A program made the position numbers and the translations under genes. From the NCBI GenBank assembly GCA_035578175.1, contig JAQMRL010000006.1:65580001-65644000 (forward strand): 64,000 nucleotides of DNA, read 5' to 3'. This document shows, piece after piece, positions 42,612 through 54,414 of the stretch (within the stretch, counting starts at the first letter, position 1; each line of letters opens with the position of its first letter). The DNA comes from Catonia carolina (lineage: Eukaryota; Arthropoda; Insecta; Hemiptera; Achilidae). The notes under the pieces were generated by a model. That model did not search any database, had not been told where the DNA came from, and saw only the letters and a list, made by a program, of their open reading frames with translations.

Positions 42612-44262
42612 ATGGCTGATGAAAACACAGTTGAAGTTGGCACTTCAAACGCAACCATCTCGAGGGTATACGACTCCTGTCAACAGGATATCTTGCATGG
42701 TGACAACATGAATGAGTTCATCTTCCCTTGCGCAACATGTAAAACAAAATTTCGTAAACAAAGGAAAGAATTATTCATAGGAAAACTTATACAGCTATAC
42801 AAATCTTGTTTGATTTGTCTTAATATGTTCTACAACAATCTCTCGTATGAAAAACATGATTGTACTTTGGAAGGTGTATTTGTCTGTGATGGTTGTTGTA
42901 GAATATACCTTCAAAAGGAGAGTATTGCAGAACATGTACCAAAATGTCAAAAATTAATTTCAAAAATCTGGTGTGAAACACTCACACAACTTTCTCTTGC
43001 CAATGCAAATAATTAACAATAAACCTAACAATATTAATGAAATATTAGAAATAAACAAAAAACTAACCCCAAAAACATAACCTTATTTTAAACATGAGTG
43101 AATGACGCAAAATGAAAATCTAACTCAGTTTGGCTTAAAAAAACCGAAAATCACACTTTCACGTTAAACTAGGCTCTGTAGTGAAAAATGCATTCTAAGG
43201 CTGAAATCTTAAAAAAATCGATTTTTCACAAGTTTTCGTGAGAAAAAAATCAGAAAATCGCTAATTACTGCTAAATTAAGAGTTACACAAAAAAATGTTT
43301 AAAATAAAAGTTGTAGAATTTTAAATTCTCTACAACTTCTATTACATAAACTTTTGCGCTAAAATGCATATTAAAGCAGTAATTTTAAAAAGAAAATGTT
43401 TTTACGTGAAAACACCCTCACCAAGAATTTGAGCAAACATGGCGCCTACCCTATCTTGTAGAGAATAAAAAATTGAGTAAATGAGGCGATTTTTAAAAAA
43501 TTTGTAGGACCAGTTTTTGAGAAAATCACAAAAAAGTGAAAAATTATACGAATAAACTACTACTTCCGGTTGACCGATTTTGATGAAAATGTTCGTGTTG
43601 GGTCCGGTAGTGGTATGTAACTTAAGTTTCAAGTTTTAAGTTCGTAGGATGTTCCGTTCTTGAGATATTTTGTATACACACAGACCAATCGCTAAAAACG
43701 TGTTTTTTGGGGTCAGGGGGTCTGAAAACGTATAGATCCGGTGAAAACTCGATTTCTTAAAATCGACATGAAAACAATACTTTCCTTCTTATAAATTCAT
43801 ATAGGCAAGAGAAAGTAAAAATCACTTGCGTATACATACAGGAGAGAAACCCCACGTTTGCAAGTATTGCAATAAAAAGTTTGCACTGTCTGCTCATTTA
43901 AATAATCACATACGTACACATACAGGGGAGAAACTGTTTATTTGCAAATATTGCAATAAAAAGTTTGCTGTTGCTTTTGGTTTAATTAGACACATACGTA
44001 CACATACAGGGGAAAAACCGTTTATTTGTAAATATTGCAATAAAAAGTTTGCTGTTTCTACTAGTTTAACTAGACACATACAGGGGAGAAACCCTTCAAT
44101 TGCAAATATTGCAATAAAAAGTTTGCAGTATCTTTTAGTTTAACTGAACACACACGTACACATACAGGGGAGGAACCCTTCAGTTGCAAGTATTGCAATA
44201 AAAAGTTTAAACTGTCTTCTAGTTTCAAGAAACACTTGCGGCGTATGCATAGAGGAGAGTAA
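42612..44262 (+). pseudogene. C2H2 zinc-finger gene copy, pseudogene
   Basis: The first 118 codons (MADENTVEV...KCQKLISK) match the intact gene at 60980. An R repeat (42967-43821) then replaces the linker and the first finger. Finger sequence resumes at [18 protein letters not shown] with four or more further fingers. A 10-bp deletion between repeated ACACATAC motifs (about 44074) shifts the frame. The last finger, in another frame, ends at MHRGE near 44262. The upstream splice donor that reads GTGAGT in the intact gene is CTGATA here (about 42546). No functional product is expected. It is a paralogue rather than a processed copy because the intron is retained. Confidence 0.88.
42967..43821 (-). 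repeat. R repeat, copy 4, inside the zinc-finger pseudogene
   Basis: A complete copy runs from TCTGGTGTGAAACACTCACA to GGCAAGAGAAAGTAAAAA. It sits between gene sequences that are about 300 bp apart in the intact paralogue, so insertion was accompanied or followed by a deletion. Confidence 0.88.
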
Positions 44263-44390
44263 CTGTGCAAATGAAATGCCTCAACAAAATGTTTGCTTAG
44301 TTTCGTTCATTTTGTTTTAGAATTTCAGCTCTATTCACCGACCATAATATATAGCATGTAATTTTCGTTTTTTAATTGATTTTATTTTTT

Positions 44391-44451
44391 CAACTTGCGT
44401 GATTTAGTCACGCAAGTTGAAAATCACCGGTGAAAATCGAGTTTTCACCGG
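44391..44451. other. Two adjacent perfect hairpins at a truncated R end
   Basis: CAACTTGCGTGA/TCACGCAAGTTG (stem 12, loop 5; 44391-44419) and CCGGTGAAAA/TTTTCACCGG (stem 10, loop 5; 44427-44451). The second stem duplicates in inverted form the first bases of the truncated R copy that follows. Confidence 0.85.
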
Positions 44452-44503
44452 ATCTACACGTTTTCAAACCCCCTCAACCCAAAAAACATGTTTTTAGCGA
44501 TTG

Positions 44504-44555
<52 letters not shown>

Positions 44556-45353
44556 AAAATATCTCAAGAATGGAACATTGTACGAACTTGAAACTTGAAA
44601 CTTAAGTTACATACCCTTACCGGACCCGACACGAACATTTTCATCAAAATCGGTCAACCAGAAGTAGTAGTGTATTCGAATAATTTTTCACTTTTTTGCG
44701 ATTTTCTCAAAAATTGGTCCTACGATTTTTTTTAAATCGCCTCATTTACTCAATTTTTTATTCTCTACAAGATAGGGTAGGCCCCATGTTTGCTGAAATT
44801 CTTGGTGAGGGTGTTGTTACGTAAAAAAGTGTTTTTTTTAAGATTACGGCCTTAATATGTATTATAGCGCAAAAATTTTTATAATAAACATGTAGAGAAT
44901 TTAAAATTCTACAACTTTTATTTCAAACATTTTTTTGTATAACGCTTAGTTTAGTAGTAATTAACGATTTTAATTTTTTTCTCACGAAAACGTGTGAAAA
45001 ATTGATTTTTTTAAGATTTCGGTCTTAGTATACATTTTATGACAGAAGTGTATATAATAGAATTTGTAGAAAATTAAAAGATCTACAACTTGTATTTATA
45101 GCATTTTTCTCTACAGAGCCTAGTTTATTGTGAAAGAGTGATTTTCCGTATTTTTAGGCCAAACTGAGGTTGATTTTCATTTTGCGTCTTTCACTCATGA
45201 TTAAAATTAGGTTATGTTTATTGAGGTTAGTTTTTTTTTATTTTTAATGTTTTATTAAGTTAATTAATACTAATTAATTAATAAACTAATATTAGGTTTA
45301 TTGTTAATTAATTGCATTGGCAAGAGAAAGTTGTGTGAGTGTTTCACACCTGA
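44442..45353 (+). repeat. R repeat, copy 5
   Basis: It lacks the normal start and begins at TTTTCACCGGATCTACACG. It has a pure GT tract at about 44508-44552 and ends with the hairpin GTGTGAGTGTTTCACAC followed by CTGA and T's. Confidence 0.85.
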
Positions 45354-46124
45354 TTTTTTTATTATTTTGTAGGTGTTCTTAATGCTGTATCGTTATTTAG
45401 ATGTGAATATAAAAATTCAGATGCTTTAGGAGCATTAATGTAATCTATAAGAGATATTATTATTGATGGTATACCAGAGTTTCGTGTTTTATTGAATGTA
45501 AATCACTGTTTGGTTTCGGTAGGCCATCAAAGTTGGGAGCTTGAGGATTGTTTATTACTGGTACATTAAAGTTATCTGGTTTAAAAATGATATCATATTG
45601 CTTGTTTTATATTATCTGATATCCATTTGTGTTACATATCAAATTAGTTGTAATTTTGTATTCTGATTAATTGTAATGATCAGACTCAATGCCAGTTATG
45701 TTATGATCATAAAGTTTATTCTTGTGGTGCAATTATCTTTTATTCGTAAATTCAAAATTGCTTAATAGTTTTGCTTCAGTTTTATACTTGTTGTTTTTAA
45801 TGTGAGAATTTAAACATTTTTGTGTATTATGTAATATTATGTACATATTAATTTATTTAATTTATTTTTGTAATGGATGATATTTGTATCACAATCGGAT
45901 AACTTGCAACGTAAATGTCCTTGTACTGTTACAATGTATAAATGCATTCGTACAATTTCATGTTGATTCTCTTTTTCGTTTAGTACAAATTTTATATTTC
46001 TGTTTTTAATCACCCTTTGTATTTTGCCATATCTATTGCGTAGTGAGATTCTTTTCATGTATTTTTGTTCAAATTTACTAATAACTTTTGATATTTAAAT
46101 ATTATTTTAATATTTTGATGTATA
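45354..46124. other. No gene seen
   Basis: AT-rich sequence with no recognised frames. Confidence 0.4.
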
Positions 46125-46203
46125 AATAAGTCTTTATAGCATACTCCTGCCCGAGATTTGTTCTTAAAATAATTTAAAAGATTAAATTTTTTAAGTTCAT
46201 TTA

Positions 46204-46600
46204 CTGCCCATAATAGGCAGGTGGAGTGTCAAATTATTTACACTCAATCTGTTCGTTGCAGGGCTAAAATAAATAGTTCTGTTTCTTATCACGTGGTCAG
46301 CCAATTAAATGACTGAATCATTTAGGAACAGAAGAGGTAGAGGTGTAAAAGACACTAATCAGAGTTATCTCCTCTGAAAGTAATGAATTTCATTATACAG
46401 CCAGACCCTGTGGTGAATGAAGTGAAGGTGTCCTTTGCGGAGTGGAAAATATGTGCTTTTCAGAGGGCCCGGCATGCTGATAAGCGTACTTTTCCACTCA
46501 GTGAGGAAGGCACTGGTAAACCACCTCACTCCTCGTTTTACTTAGTAAAACCTCTACGGGTTCAAACCAGCCTTTCGGCTGATGACCTAAACAACAACAC
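46204..46600 (+). mobile_element. SINE-like family S, copy 4
   Basis: It has the exact 11-bp duplication AAGTTCATTTA (46193-46203 and 46601-46611). Copy 1 of the segmental duplication (about 3744) has the site once. It ends in GACCTAAACAACAACAC. Confidence 0.9.
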
Positions 46601-46767
46601 AAGTTCATTTAATTTGTACATTTCTCTTACTGGTGCTTTAAATTTTGTATATATTTCTAATTACATTTTTCGGTGAATCCAATATCACCAAAGTAAATAA
46701 ACCATTAAAATTGGAACTGATTATAAGAATATTTTATAAGATGTTTGTTGTCTGTTCAGTCATTGTA

Positions 46768-48079
46768 CGAGGTGTGTTCAAAAAGTAACGGGAATTTTTA
46801 AATTTCGCGGGTTTGGATAGTCCGATTGTAAAAATGTTTTTTTTATTATGTTGGTACACATGCCCCTGACGTACGATACAATTTTCAACAATATTCATTG
46901 CTTAGTTTGTAAGTGGAAGCCGCTAAGGTTAGACGTGTTTTTCGAGCATGGCTATTTTTGTTTGTTAAAAAAAATGGATCAAAGAATTTGTATTAAATTT
47001 TGCGTGAAAAATGAAATAAAGTGTGTGAAATGTTAACAAAGGCATATGGTGAGTCTGCTATGAGTAAAACAAGGATTTACGAGTGGTATAAGCGTTTCCA
47101 AGATGGCCGTGAAAACGTTGAAGATGACGAACGACCCGGACGTCCAAGCACATCAACAACCGATGAAAACGTGAAAAAAGTGAAAGAAATGGTTATGAAC
47201 GATCGCCGAATCACAATCAGAGAAGTCAGTGATGATGTTGGCATATCGATTGGCTCATGCCATGAAATTTTTTCGGATGTTTTGGGTATGAAACGTGTGG
47301 CAGCAAAATTTGTTCCAAAATTGTTGAATTTCGAACAAAAACAGCGGCGAATGGAAGTTGCTCAAGAGTCACTAAATGAAGTCGACAACGATACGGATCT
47401 ACTCAAACGTGTTATAACAGGTGACGAAACATCGGTTTACGGATACGATGTCGAAACTAAGGCTCAATCGTCCCAGTGGAGGCATTCTGGATCGCCAAGA
47501 CCGAAAAAGGTTCGCCAAATGCGGTTGAATGTGAAGGTTATGCTCACTGTGTTCTTTGATTTTAATGGCATAGTGCATCATGAATTCATGCCACAAGGTC
47601 AAACAATCAATAAGGAGTACTACCTACAAGTTCAACGCCGTTTGCGTGAAGCAATCCGAAAAAAACGCCCGGATTTGTGGCAAAACAATTCATGGCTTTT
47701 GCACCACGATAATGCACCTGCTCACACTTCATTGCTTGTTCGTGAATTTTTGGCCAAAAACAAAACTATAACGATGCCCCAGCCTCTATATTCGCCAGAC
47801 ATGGCTCCATGTGACTTTTTTCTATTTCCAAAAATAAAGAGAACAATTAAAGGCCGTCGTTTTACAAGCATAGATGACATTAAAAGCGAATGAGTGAAAG
47901 AGCTAAAAGCTATCACAAAGATCGAGTTTCAGAAGTGTTTCGAGGATTGGAAAAAGCGTTGGCACAAGTGTATTGCATGCGAAGGGGACTACTTTGAAGG
48001 CGACAATATTAATGTAGATGAATAAATAAATATTTTTTTCAAAAAACGAAAATTCCCGTTATTTTTTTAACAAACCTCG
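46768..48079 (+). mobile_element. mariner element, nearly intact
   Basis: It is 1312 bp with TA at 46766-46767 and 48080-48081. The inverted ends are CGAGGTGTGTTCAAAAAGTA and CGAGGTTTGTTAAAAAAATA. The empty site near 4248 reads CATTGTATATTGCAGC. Confidence 0.95.
46974..48024 (+). pseudogene. mariner transposase with one frameshift and one stop
   Basis: MDQRICIKFCVKNEIKC starts at 46974, then a small deletion shifts the frame (about 47020). From EMLTKAYG the frame is open to 47893 and shows the paired HTH region (SKTRIYEWYKRFQDGREN, RPGRPSTST, RRITIREVSDDVGIS). The catalytic residues are D in TGDETSVYGYD, D in LHHDNAPAH and D in PDMAPCDFFLF, with exactly 34 residues between the last two (D,D34D). 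A TGA follows DDIKSE. The remaining tail (VKELKAITKIEFQKCFEDW to NINVDE) is in frame up to 48024. GDETS replaces the more usual GDETW. Only these lesions separate it from a full-length transposase. Confidence 0.92.
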
Positions 48080-48081
48080 TA

Positions 48082-49110
48082 TATTCTAGCAGCAGTCAAT
48101 ATCACTTCATCATTTTGAAATTCCATTAGTTCATATAAGATGTCTTGTTTCTGTTCAGTTTAAAGCTTAGTACATTATACACTATCTCATATTTATCAAT
48201 ATTACACAGTTTTGTATTATTCGTGTACTTTTTTTTATGATGTAGTCATATTTTACTGTGCTTTTGGTGCTGATAATGTCATTTTTAAAAATTGTGACTA
48301 AACATACCAATAAAAAAACTGTTACAGGAAAACAAAATAAATACATATTAAGAATAATATTGTTTTAAAAAAGTGCATTAACTTGAATATTTTGTATATT
48401 CTATTTTTGTCAATAAAATGTTCATTCAGTATAGATTTTTTTTATTTATTGTTTATTTTGTTTAATGACTGTCTCTCTGTTCACCTTTGTTGAAATTTTC
48501 ATGTAGGTATGTGGAGGTTTGAAATATTTTTGATAAATGTCCCTTTAAATCTCACATGCAGTGCATCATAAAGAATGCAAAGTAGGCCTTTGCTTTACCA
48601 ATATTTCTTTCTTATTTCATAAAAAAATAGATTGATGTTTTTGTTCAGAATTCTTAAATTTTGTTGAAAGTGAAATTTCGAAACTTGGAAACAAAGAATG
48701 TATTTTATTTCTCTTTAGATCCACGAAGAATAGAATTTGTCATACAGTTTTTGAATTGAATGTTATTAACAGTTATTTGAAAAAAGTGTCAATACTTGTA
48801 GTTCAAAAACAAACTTAACATTAAAGAAAGTAGAGAAGTGGCTTTATTTATTCATAATATTAGTCCAGAGCATGTGGAAACAGTGAAGTTCCTAGGAGTT
48901 TCAATAGATAGATATTTGTTTTGGCATTTCTATACTAATCAAGTTTGTAGTAAAATATCATCTGGGGTATTTGCATTAAAAGAAATTGCCAGATTACATG
49001 AAAAAAATTACTAACGGCAGCTTCTCTTGGTCTAATTCTGTTTCATATCCGTTATGTTATTTTAGCTTGGGTAACATGGATAGGGTTTTTAAAATTCAAA
49101 AGAAAGCTTC
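48082..49110. other. Duplicated non-coding DNA with a LINE thumb fragment
   Basis: Matches 4255-5312. The LINE fragment (VKFLGVSIDRYLFWHFYTNQ) lies at about 48770-49090. Confidence 0.65.
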
Positions 49111-49754
49111 TTACTTTTCCCTCACGGTACATTTTTCAGGTGATAATGTGTGTAAGATAAAATACTTTAATGCTAAATTTCAATAACCATTGTTATAACA
49201 AGGAACAGAAACGTTTATTATGTGGCTAACCACAACAATAAAATTGTTTGAACGAAACCTACATATGCGGGGAGAAAATACATCAATAAATTATCAGTTT
49301 TCGTTTCAGATGATATGTCAGTTAAAATTGATGTGTAAACATCAAACTGAAACTGAACTGCCCATTATAAGTTCAGTTTTCAGTTCAAACAGCTGTATGT
49401 ACCGAAGCTTTAGTTAATTTCTCAAATCTATCATACCTGATGTCATCAAATAACAAATTTGTAACTGAATTTATTAAATTATGTCGCAGTTTTCCATATC
49501 TGTGGAATAATAAAGACTCAAGTTACAATAATACATTCAAACGAGAAGATTTGATAATAAGTTGTTAATTAGGTACTTATAAAGAACACGATTAATTGGC
49601 TTCAAAGAGAATGGTGCTATTAAAAATGAGATAGTGATTGTTTATTTTTTGTAACCATCTTTTACTCCAATTTCATCCCTATCTCCTTTCGTTTGTTACT
49701 AATGACAGCCCAACGGTAATGAGTACATTATCGTACATTACAGAGATGAGAACT

Positions 49755-50143
49755 GCCCATAACAGACAGGTGGAGTGTCAAATTATTTACACCCAATCTG
49801 TTAGTTGCAGGGCTAAAATAAATAGTTCTGTTTCTCATTCCATGGTCAGCCAATAAAATGATCGAATCATTTAAGAACAGAAGAGGTAGAGGTGTAAAAG
49901 ACACTAATCAGAGTTATCTCCTATGAAAGTAATGAATTTCATTATATAGCCAGACCCTGTGATGAATGAAGTGAAGGTGTCATTTGCAGAGTGGAAAATT
50001 TGTTCTTTTCAGAGGGCCCGGCATGCTGATAAGCGTACTTTTCCACTCAGTGAGGAAGGCACTGGTAAACCACCTCACTCCTCGTTTTACTTAGTAAAGC
50101 CTCTAGAGGTTTAAACCAGCTTTTCGGCTAATCACCTAAACAA
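49755..50143 (+). mobile_element. SINE-like family S, copy 5
   Basis: It has the exact 14-bp duplication CAGAGATGAGAACT (49741-49754 and 50144-50157). It starts GCCCATAACAGACAGGTGG and ends CACCTAAACAA. Confidence 0.92.
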
Positions 50144-50157
50144 CAGAGATGAGAACT

Positions 50158-51490
50158 AAACGGAAAAGAGAAGATGCGTATTTATGTTAACTGAACTGAC
50201 GTAAAAGGCCCCTTATTGTTATACACTAGAAATTAATTGTATTCCCCTGGATCACTAAATGAAAAGTTACAAGAATTCGCCTACTTTTGTACGGCCATCG
50301 ATAAACACGACTAAAATAGAATTTATTTCAGTTTTAATGTGAACAGAAAACCCATTTGTATTCGCGTTAAAATAATTTTATCAGTATAAAAATTCAAGAA
50401 GTAAACGTTTTTAAAACAACAGGGTTGCCACAATAACAATTGTGTGAACATTTCGTATCCTTTAATTTAATATGCGAAGGCAAATTTGATCACACACGGA
50501 GACTTTTAACTGATTTTAAAGTGAAGAGATATATTAAAGAGTTATAGCAAGAGAAGATAATATTTTTACGTAAATTTGGTCGGTCTAATATAGTATATAT
50601 CTTATGTAATTGTGAGAGACGTAATGTAAATTATCTTAAAAAATCGTAAATTAATAATATCAAATTAATTAATTACCTCTTAACCAGTTATGTGGATGAC
50701 TAAAATACACGTCTTGTACTGATTATTAGTAAGAGATTTAAAAACATTTTCCAAAGTCGCTTGTTGACGCTAATATTTAGTAATCCGTGATTGAAGCTTT
50801 GTTTCTCATTTTAGACGCCATGTAAGTGACCTGGTAGTTCTGCAAGAAAATTGAAGTAAATGAGTAAGGAGAAAGCATAGTTGTACAGTACTCCAAGTAA
50901 GTAAATTTAAAGCCTAACAATTTGGGTTAAATTTATCTGATATTATTTATATATTATCTTTGGTTGAAGCCTCGTTTCGCTTTATAAAAACGCCAGGACT
51001 GTGACGTGGCTCTCTTGTTCTGCCTGAAAATTCATGCAAATTATTAGTAATTCCAAAACATAGTAGTGCAGAACTTCAAATAATTAAATTTAAAAAGCGT
51101 AATTTGTGTTAAATCAATTTGAGTGCGTACTAACTATTGGAGTAGACATTTAACTGGTAGGTACACTGTGTAATTAGCGTATATGTTTATTCCGTTCAAA
51201 TTTGTTTGCTGTAGTAGCAATGCTGTAATTATAATCTATTCTTTGGGAAGTCGTGATTTGGGTACAATAGAAAATTATTAATTAAAAAGCGTAATGGCCA
51301 TATATTTTAATATGATTATACTAGGAACTGCATATTAAGACAAAAACAGATTTGTTTTAATCAGTTGTAAAACTTCAAGTCAATTTTATGAAAATGGATG
51401 CATTCGTCAGTTGGTTTGTAAACCTAGTGTATTAATTAATAATATCTATTTAGTCTACGATGGTTTTGATCAGTTAAATATTTTTCGCTA
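50158..51490. other. Duplicated non-coding DNA with the empty foldback site
   Basis: Matches 10020-10602 and then 17030-17580 without interruption. TTATCTGA at about 50934-50941 is the single-copy target of the foldback element in copy 1. Confidence 0.75.
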
Positions 51491-52424
51491 TTATTATTAT
51501 TATTATTACTGTCTTGTCGTGCCCCGAGCGGAAGGTAGTTTTAATATAATACACAAATTGTTTTATTCTTATTTGATGATTATTTATTTTCATTAATAAT
51601 TATTTTCATATTTATAACTTGAATGAATTTAACTACTAACTTAGTACCTTAAGCTTATTTAATTTTAATACCATAATTATTTCATTGCTAAGTATATTTT
51701 CTACTACGAGTTTAAATGTTTTAGGTTTGGATAATTAATTCTCCATTTGAATTAGTTTTGCTAATAAAAAGCAGTGTTGTATTTTACCTTTACTCTTCAT
51801 CTCAGAAGTCGATCTCAGTTTTCGATATGAGAAGTCTTGATCAGTTAGTTGGATTCCTCTAGGCCCTCTTTGATGTCTTGTCTCTAGCTGGTTGGAAGTT
51901 GTGTGTGTCAACGTTGTTCCTATTCCTTTTAGGAAACCTCGGTTCTCTTCAATAACATTGTATTGGGTCATCCCCTCCCAGGAAAGTTATGTTAAAAATT
52001 AAATGCGTGTTGGTTATTAATTTTAATTAATATGAAACCATTATATGCTCGCTTTCAATAGCATTATGGTTAGATAAGAGATTAATTAGTTTAGTTTATT
52101 GATCGATTGAATTACAAAATAAAGTTATCTAGTGGTCAGGTCATACGGATGTGTGACCGTTAATTAGCTCAATGTTGTTTATTGTATTTACGCTTTAAAG
52201 CGACAAATGTGGCTTATTGGTACGTAAGTTCACAGGAAAAGTACTGAATAAATAATTCAAAATATGATAACATAATGAGGTGGGTTTTACATTTGTATGA
52301 AGCTGCTAAATTAATGGTTACACAATTAATATTTGATAAAGTTTAAGCAAACCGTGTGTATAGAAAATAAAATACACGATATTTAAAAAAAAAGAGTCCA
52401 CGAGATCTTGAGGTCCTGGTCACT
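51491..52424. other. Unrecognised stretch unique to copy 2
   Basis: It lies between the TTA microsatellite and CAGTCTCAGTGTGCG, where copy 1 has LINEs. The start ACTGTCTTGTCGTGCCCCGAG is GC-richer than the rest. A short A run precedes the right junction (about 52385). It may be a small retroposon, but no domain is recognised. Confidence 0.4.
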
Positions 52425-52534
52425 ACAGTCTCAGTGTGCGAATAATTTATTTTTTCTCGTATCAAATTTAATTGTGTTTTTATTTAACTGAATAATTGTT
52501 ATACAGGAGCACTAACCAATGATGCTGACAAGTA

Positions 52535-53369
52535 CGAGGCGTATTTTTAAAGTAAGGGCCGTTTGAAAATAAAAAAAAATAAAAGGTAATTTGCAAAAAC
52601 TAATTTTATTTTTGGAATCTACATACTTTTATCTATTTTTCTACATAGTTTCCAAGTTTTTGTAAACACTTATCATATCGCACAACTAAATTTTGGAAAC
52701 CTTCTTCATAAAAACTTGCTTGAATCGAAACAACAAAGCATGGAATGGAGACACACGCACTCTCCCGTAAAGGTCAAAGCCAAACAGACTTTGTCACAGT
52801 GCAAGATCATGGCGTCCGTGTTTTGGGATAGGCATGGTGTTTTGCTGGTCGACTTTATGGAACTAGGAACCACAATTATTGCAGAAGCCTACTGCCAAAC
52901 CCTGAAGAAGCTGCGCAGAGCAATTCAAAACAAGAGACGTGGCATGCTCACAAAAGGAATTTTGTTTCTGCACGATAATGCAAGGCCTCACACTGCCGCT
53001 CAGACCCGAGCTGCATTGGACTCTTTTGGCTGAGAAGTTTTGGACCACCCACTCTACAGCCCTGACCTTGCGCCGAGCGACTTTCATCTCTTCCGTCATC
53101 TGAAACATCACTTGGGCGGCAGCCATTATGACGATGACGACGAATTGAAAATGGCCGTGAATTCTTGGTTATCACAGCAGGCGGCAAGTTTTTATGAAGA
53201 AGGTTTCCAAAATTTAGTTGTGCGATATGACAAGTGTTTACAAAAACTTGGAAACTATGTAGAAAAATAGATAAAAGTTTGTAGATTCCGAAAATAAAAT
53301 TAGTTTTTGCAAATTTCCTTTTATTTTTTTTTTATTTTCAAACGGCCCTTACTTTAAAAATACGCCTCG
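52535..53369 (+). mobile_element. Rearranged mariner with long inverted ends
   Basis: It is 835 bp with TA at 52533-52534 and 53370-53371. The empty site near 22066 reads GACAAGTATTTTCAACCC. The first approximately 180 bp is an inverted copy of the last approximately 180 bp. The inverted copy includes the end of the transposase coding region and replaces the true 5' end and the N-terminal half of the gene. Confidence 0.9.
52716..53269 (+). pseudogene. mariner transposase C-terminal half
   Basis: The frame begins within the catalytic domain (KQQSMEWRHTHSPVKVKAKQ). It keeps the second Asp (FLHDNARPHTA) and the third (YSPDLAPSDFHLF), with spacing 34 counting one stop. The first Asp and the HTH region are gone. 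A TGA replaces the usual Trp just after LDSFG (about 53031). The frame then continues to GNYVEK and a stop at 53267-53269. It belongs to a different mariner lineage from the one at 46768. Confidence 0.88.
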
Positions 53370-53600
53370 TATTTTCAACCCACAGACTTTAAATTATATT
53401 TAAATTTTCATAACGAATATTGTAATGTAATAAAAATATGTTTTGTTTTATTCGTTTATACACAGTGAAGTGGTAAAATTATTTTATGCTTGCCACAAGG
53501 AACAAGATTGAACAAGTTTTAAATTTCTTTTAATGAAATTTAATATTTAACTGTATTTATTTTCGATGTTCATGAGAATACTTATGCATTTAGTTCTTAA

Positions 53601-54235
53601 CCCCTTACCGGTTTATTACTTTTTTCAGAAATGAATACTATTTTGCTTCATTTTCATTTTGCGTCAACACAATTATTACAGCTAATTATGACCAAATAAC
53701 AACAACAACCAAAAAGCAACATTTTTGCATGTAAAATACATTTTATTCATAATTTAAAACAATTGGTTACCTAACCTATCTTAATGTTGTATGTATAATT
53801 GAAATAAAGTCTGTAAATCCATAAAATAAAATATAAGTCCATTATTGTTTCATTTACATAATTAAATAATTGTTTTCTATAAAATTACTTGAAAAATGCT
53901 CATAAAATAAACACATAAAAGTCACCTAAAAATACGTATAAACACATAAAAATCATTACATTTATAGTTTATTCGAGCACATGGACCACCGTAACTAACG
54001 ACAACGTCACTTCGTGTTCATGATAATATGCACCGTAGACTACTTTGAAGCTATGTACTAGGGTTCTATATCATTTTGAAAGACAGTGAAATTAAATACT
54101 TAATGTTATCAACGTAATAAGCTGACACAAAACAAAATAAAACGGGACCAAAAACTCCCGACGTAATATTCCGTCAGCAGCCTTTATCGCGCATTATTGG
54201 TGTGACGTAATATTCCGTCGGGAACCAGCAAGGGG
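53601..54235. mobile_element. piggyBac-type MITE
   Basis: TTAA lies at 53597-53600 and 54236-54239. The ends are CCCCTTACCGGTTTATTAC and CCCCTTGCTGGTTCCCGAC. GACGTAATATTCCGTCRG occurs twice near the right end. It is 635 bp with no gene. Confidence 0.82.
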
Positions 54236-54414
54236 TTAATGTTTGTTTTAAAGAAAAATGAAAGACTGAATAACGTGATGTGGACAAGTTTCATGGCTAA
54301 AAATATATTTCATCTATGACCAGGTTAATATTTTGAAACTGCAGAAATGTGAATACAAATTACTAGTTATTTAGAATCAGGGCCTGTCACTGTTCGTAAC
54401 AATTTCATTTATAA

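Larger units (their letters stand above)
46125..53560 (+). repeat. Segmental duplication, copy 2
   Basis: Collinear with 3675-22255 after insertions are removed. Its own insertions are two family S copies and two mariners. It lacks the MITE, LTR, foldback and LINE insertions of copy 1. Confidence 0.85.

Noticed and set aside
42458..42658. Minus-strand 66-codon frame overlapping the zinc-finger start
   Set aside because: It is a shadow of the conserved zinc-finger coding strand and 5' region.
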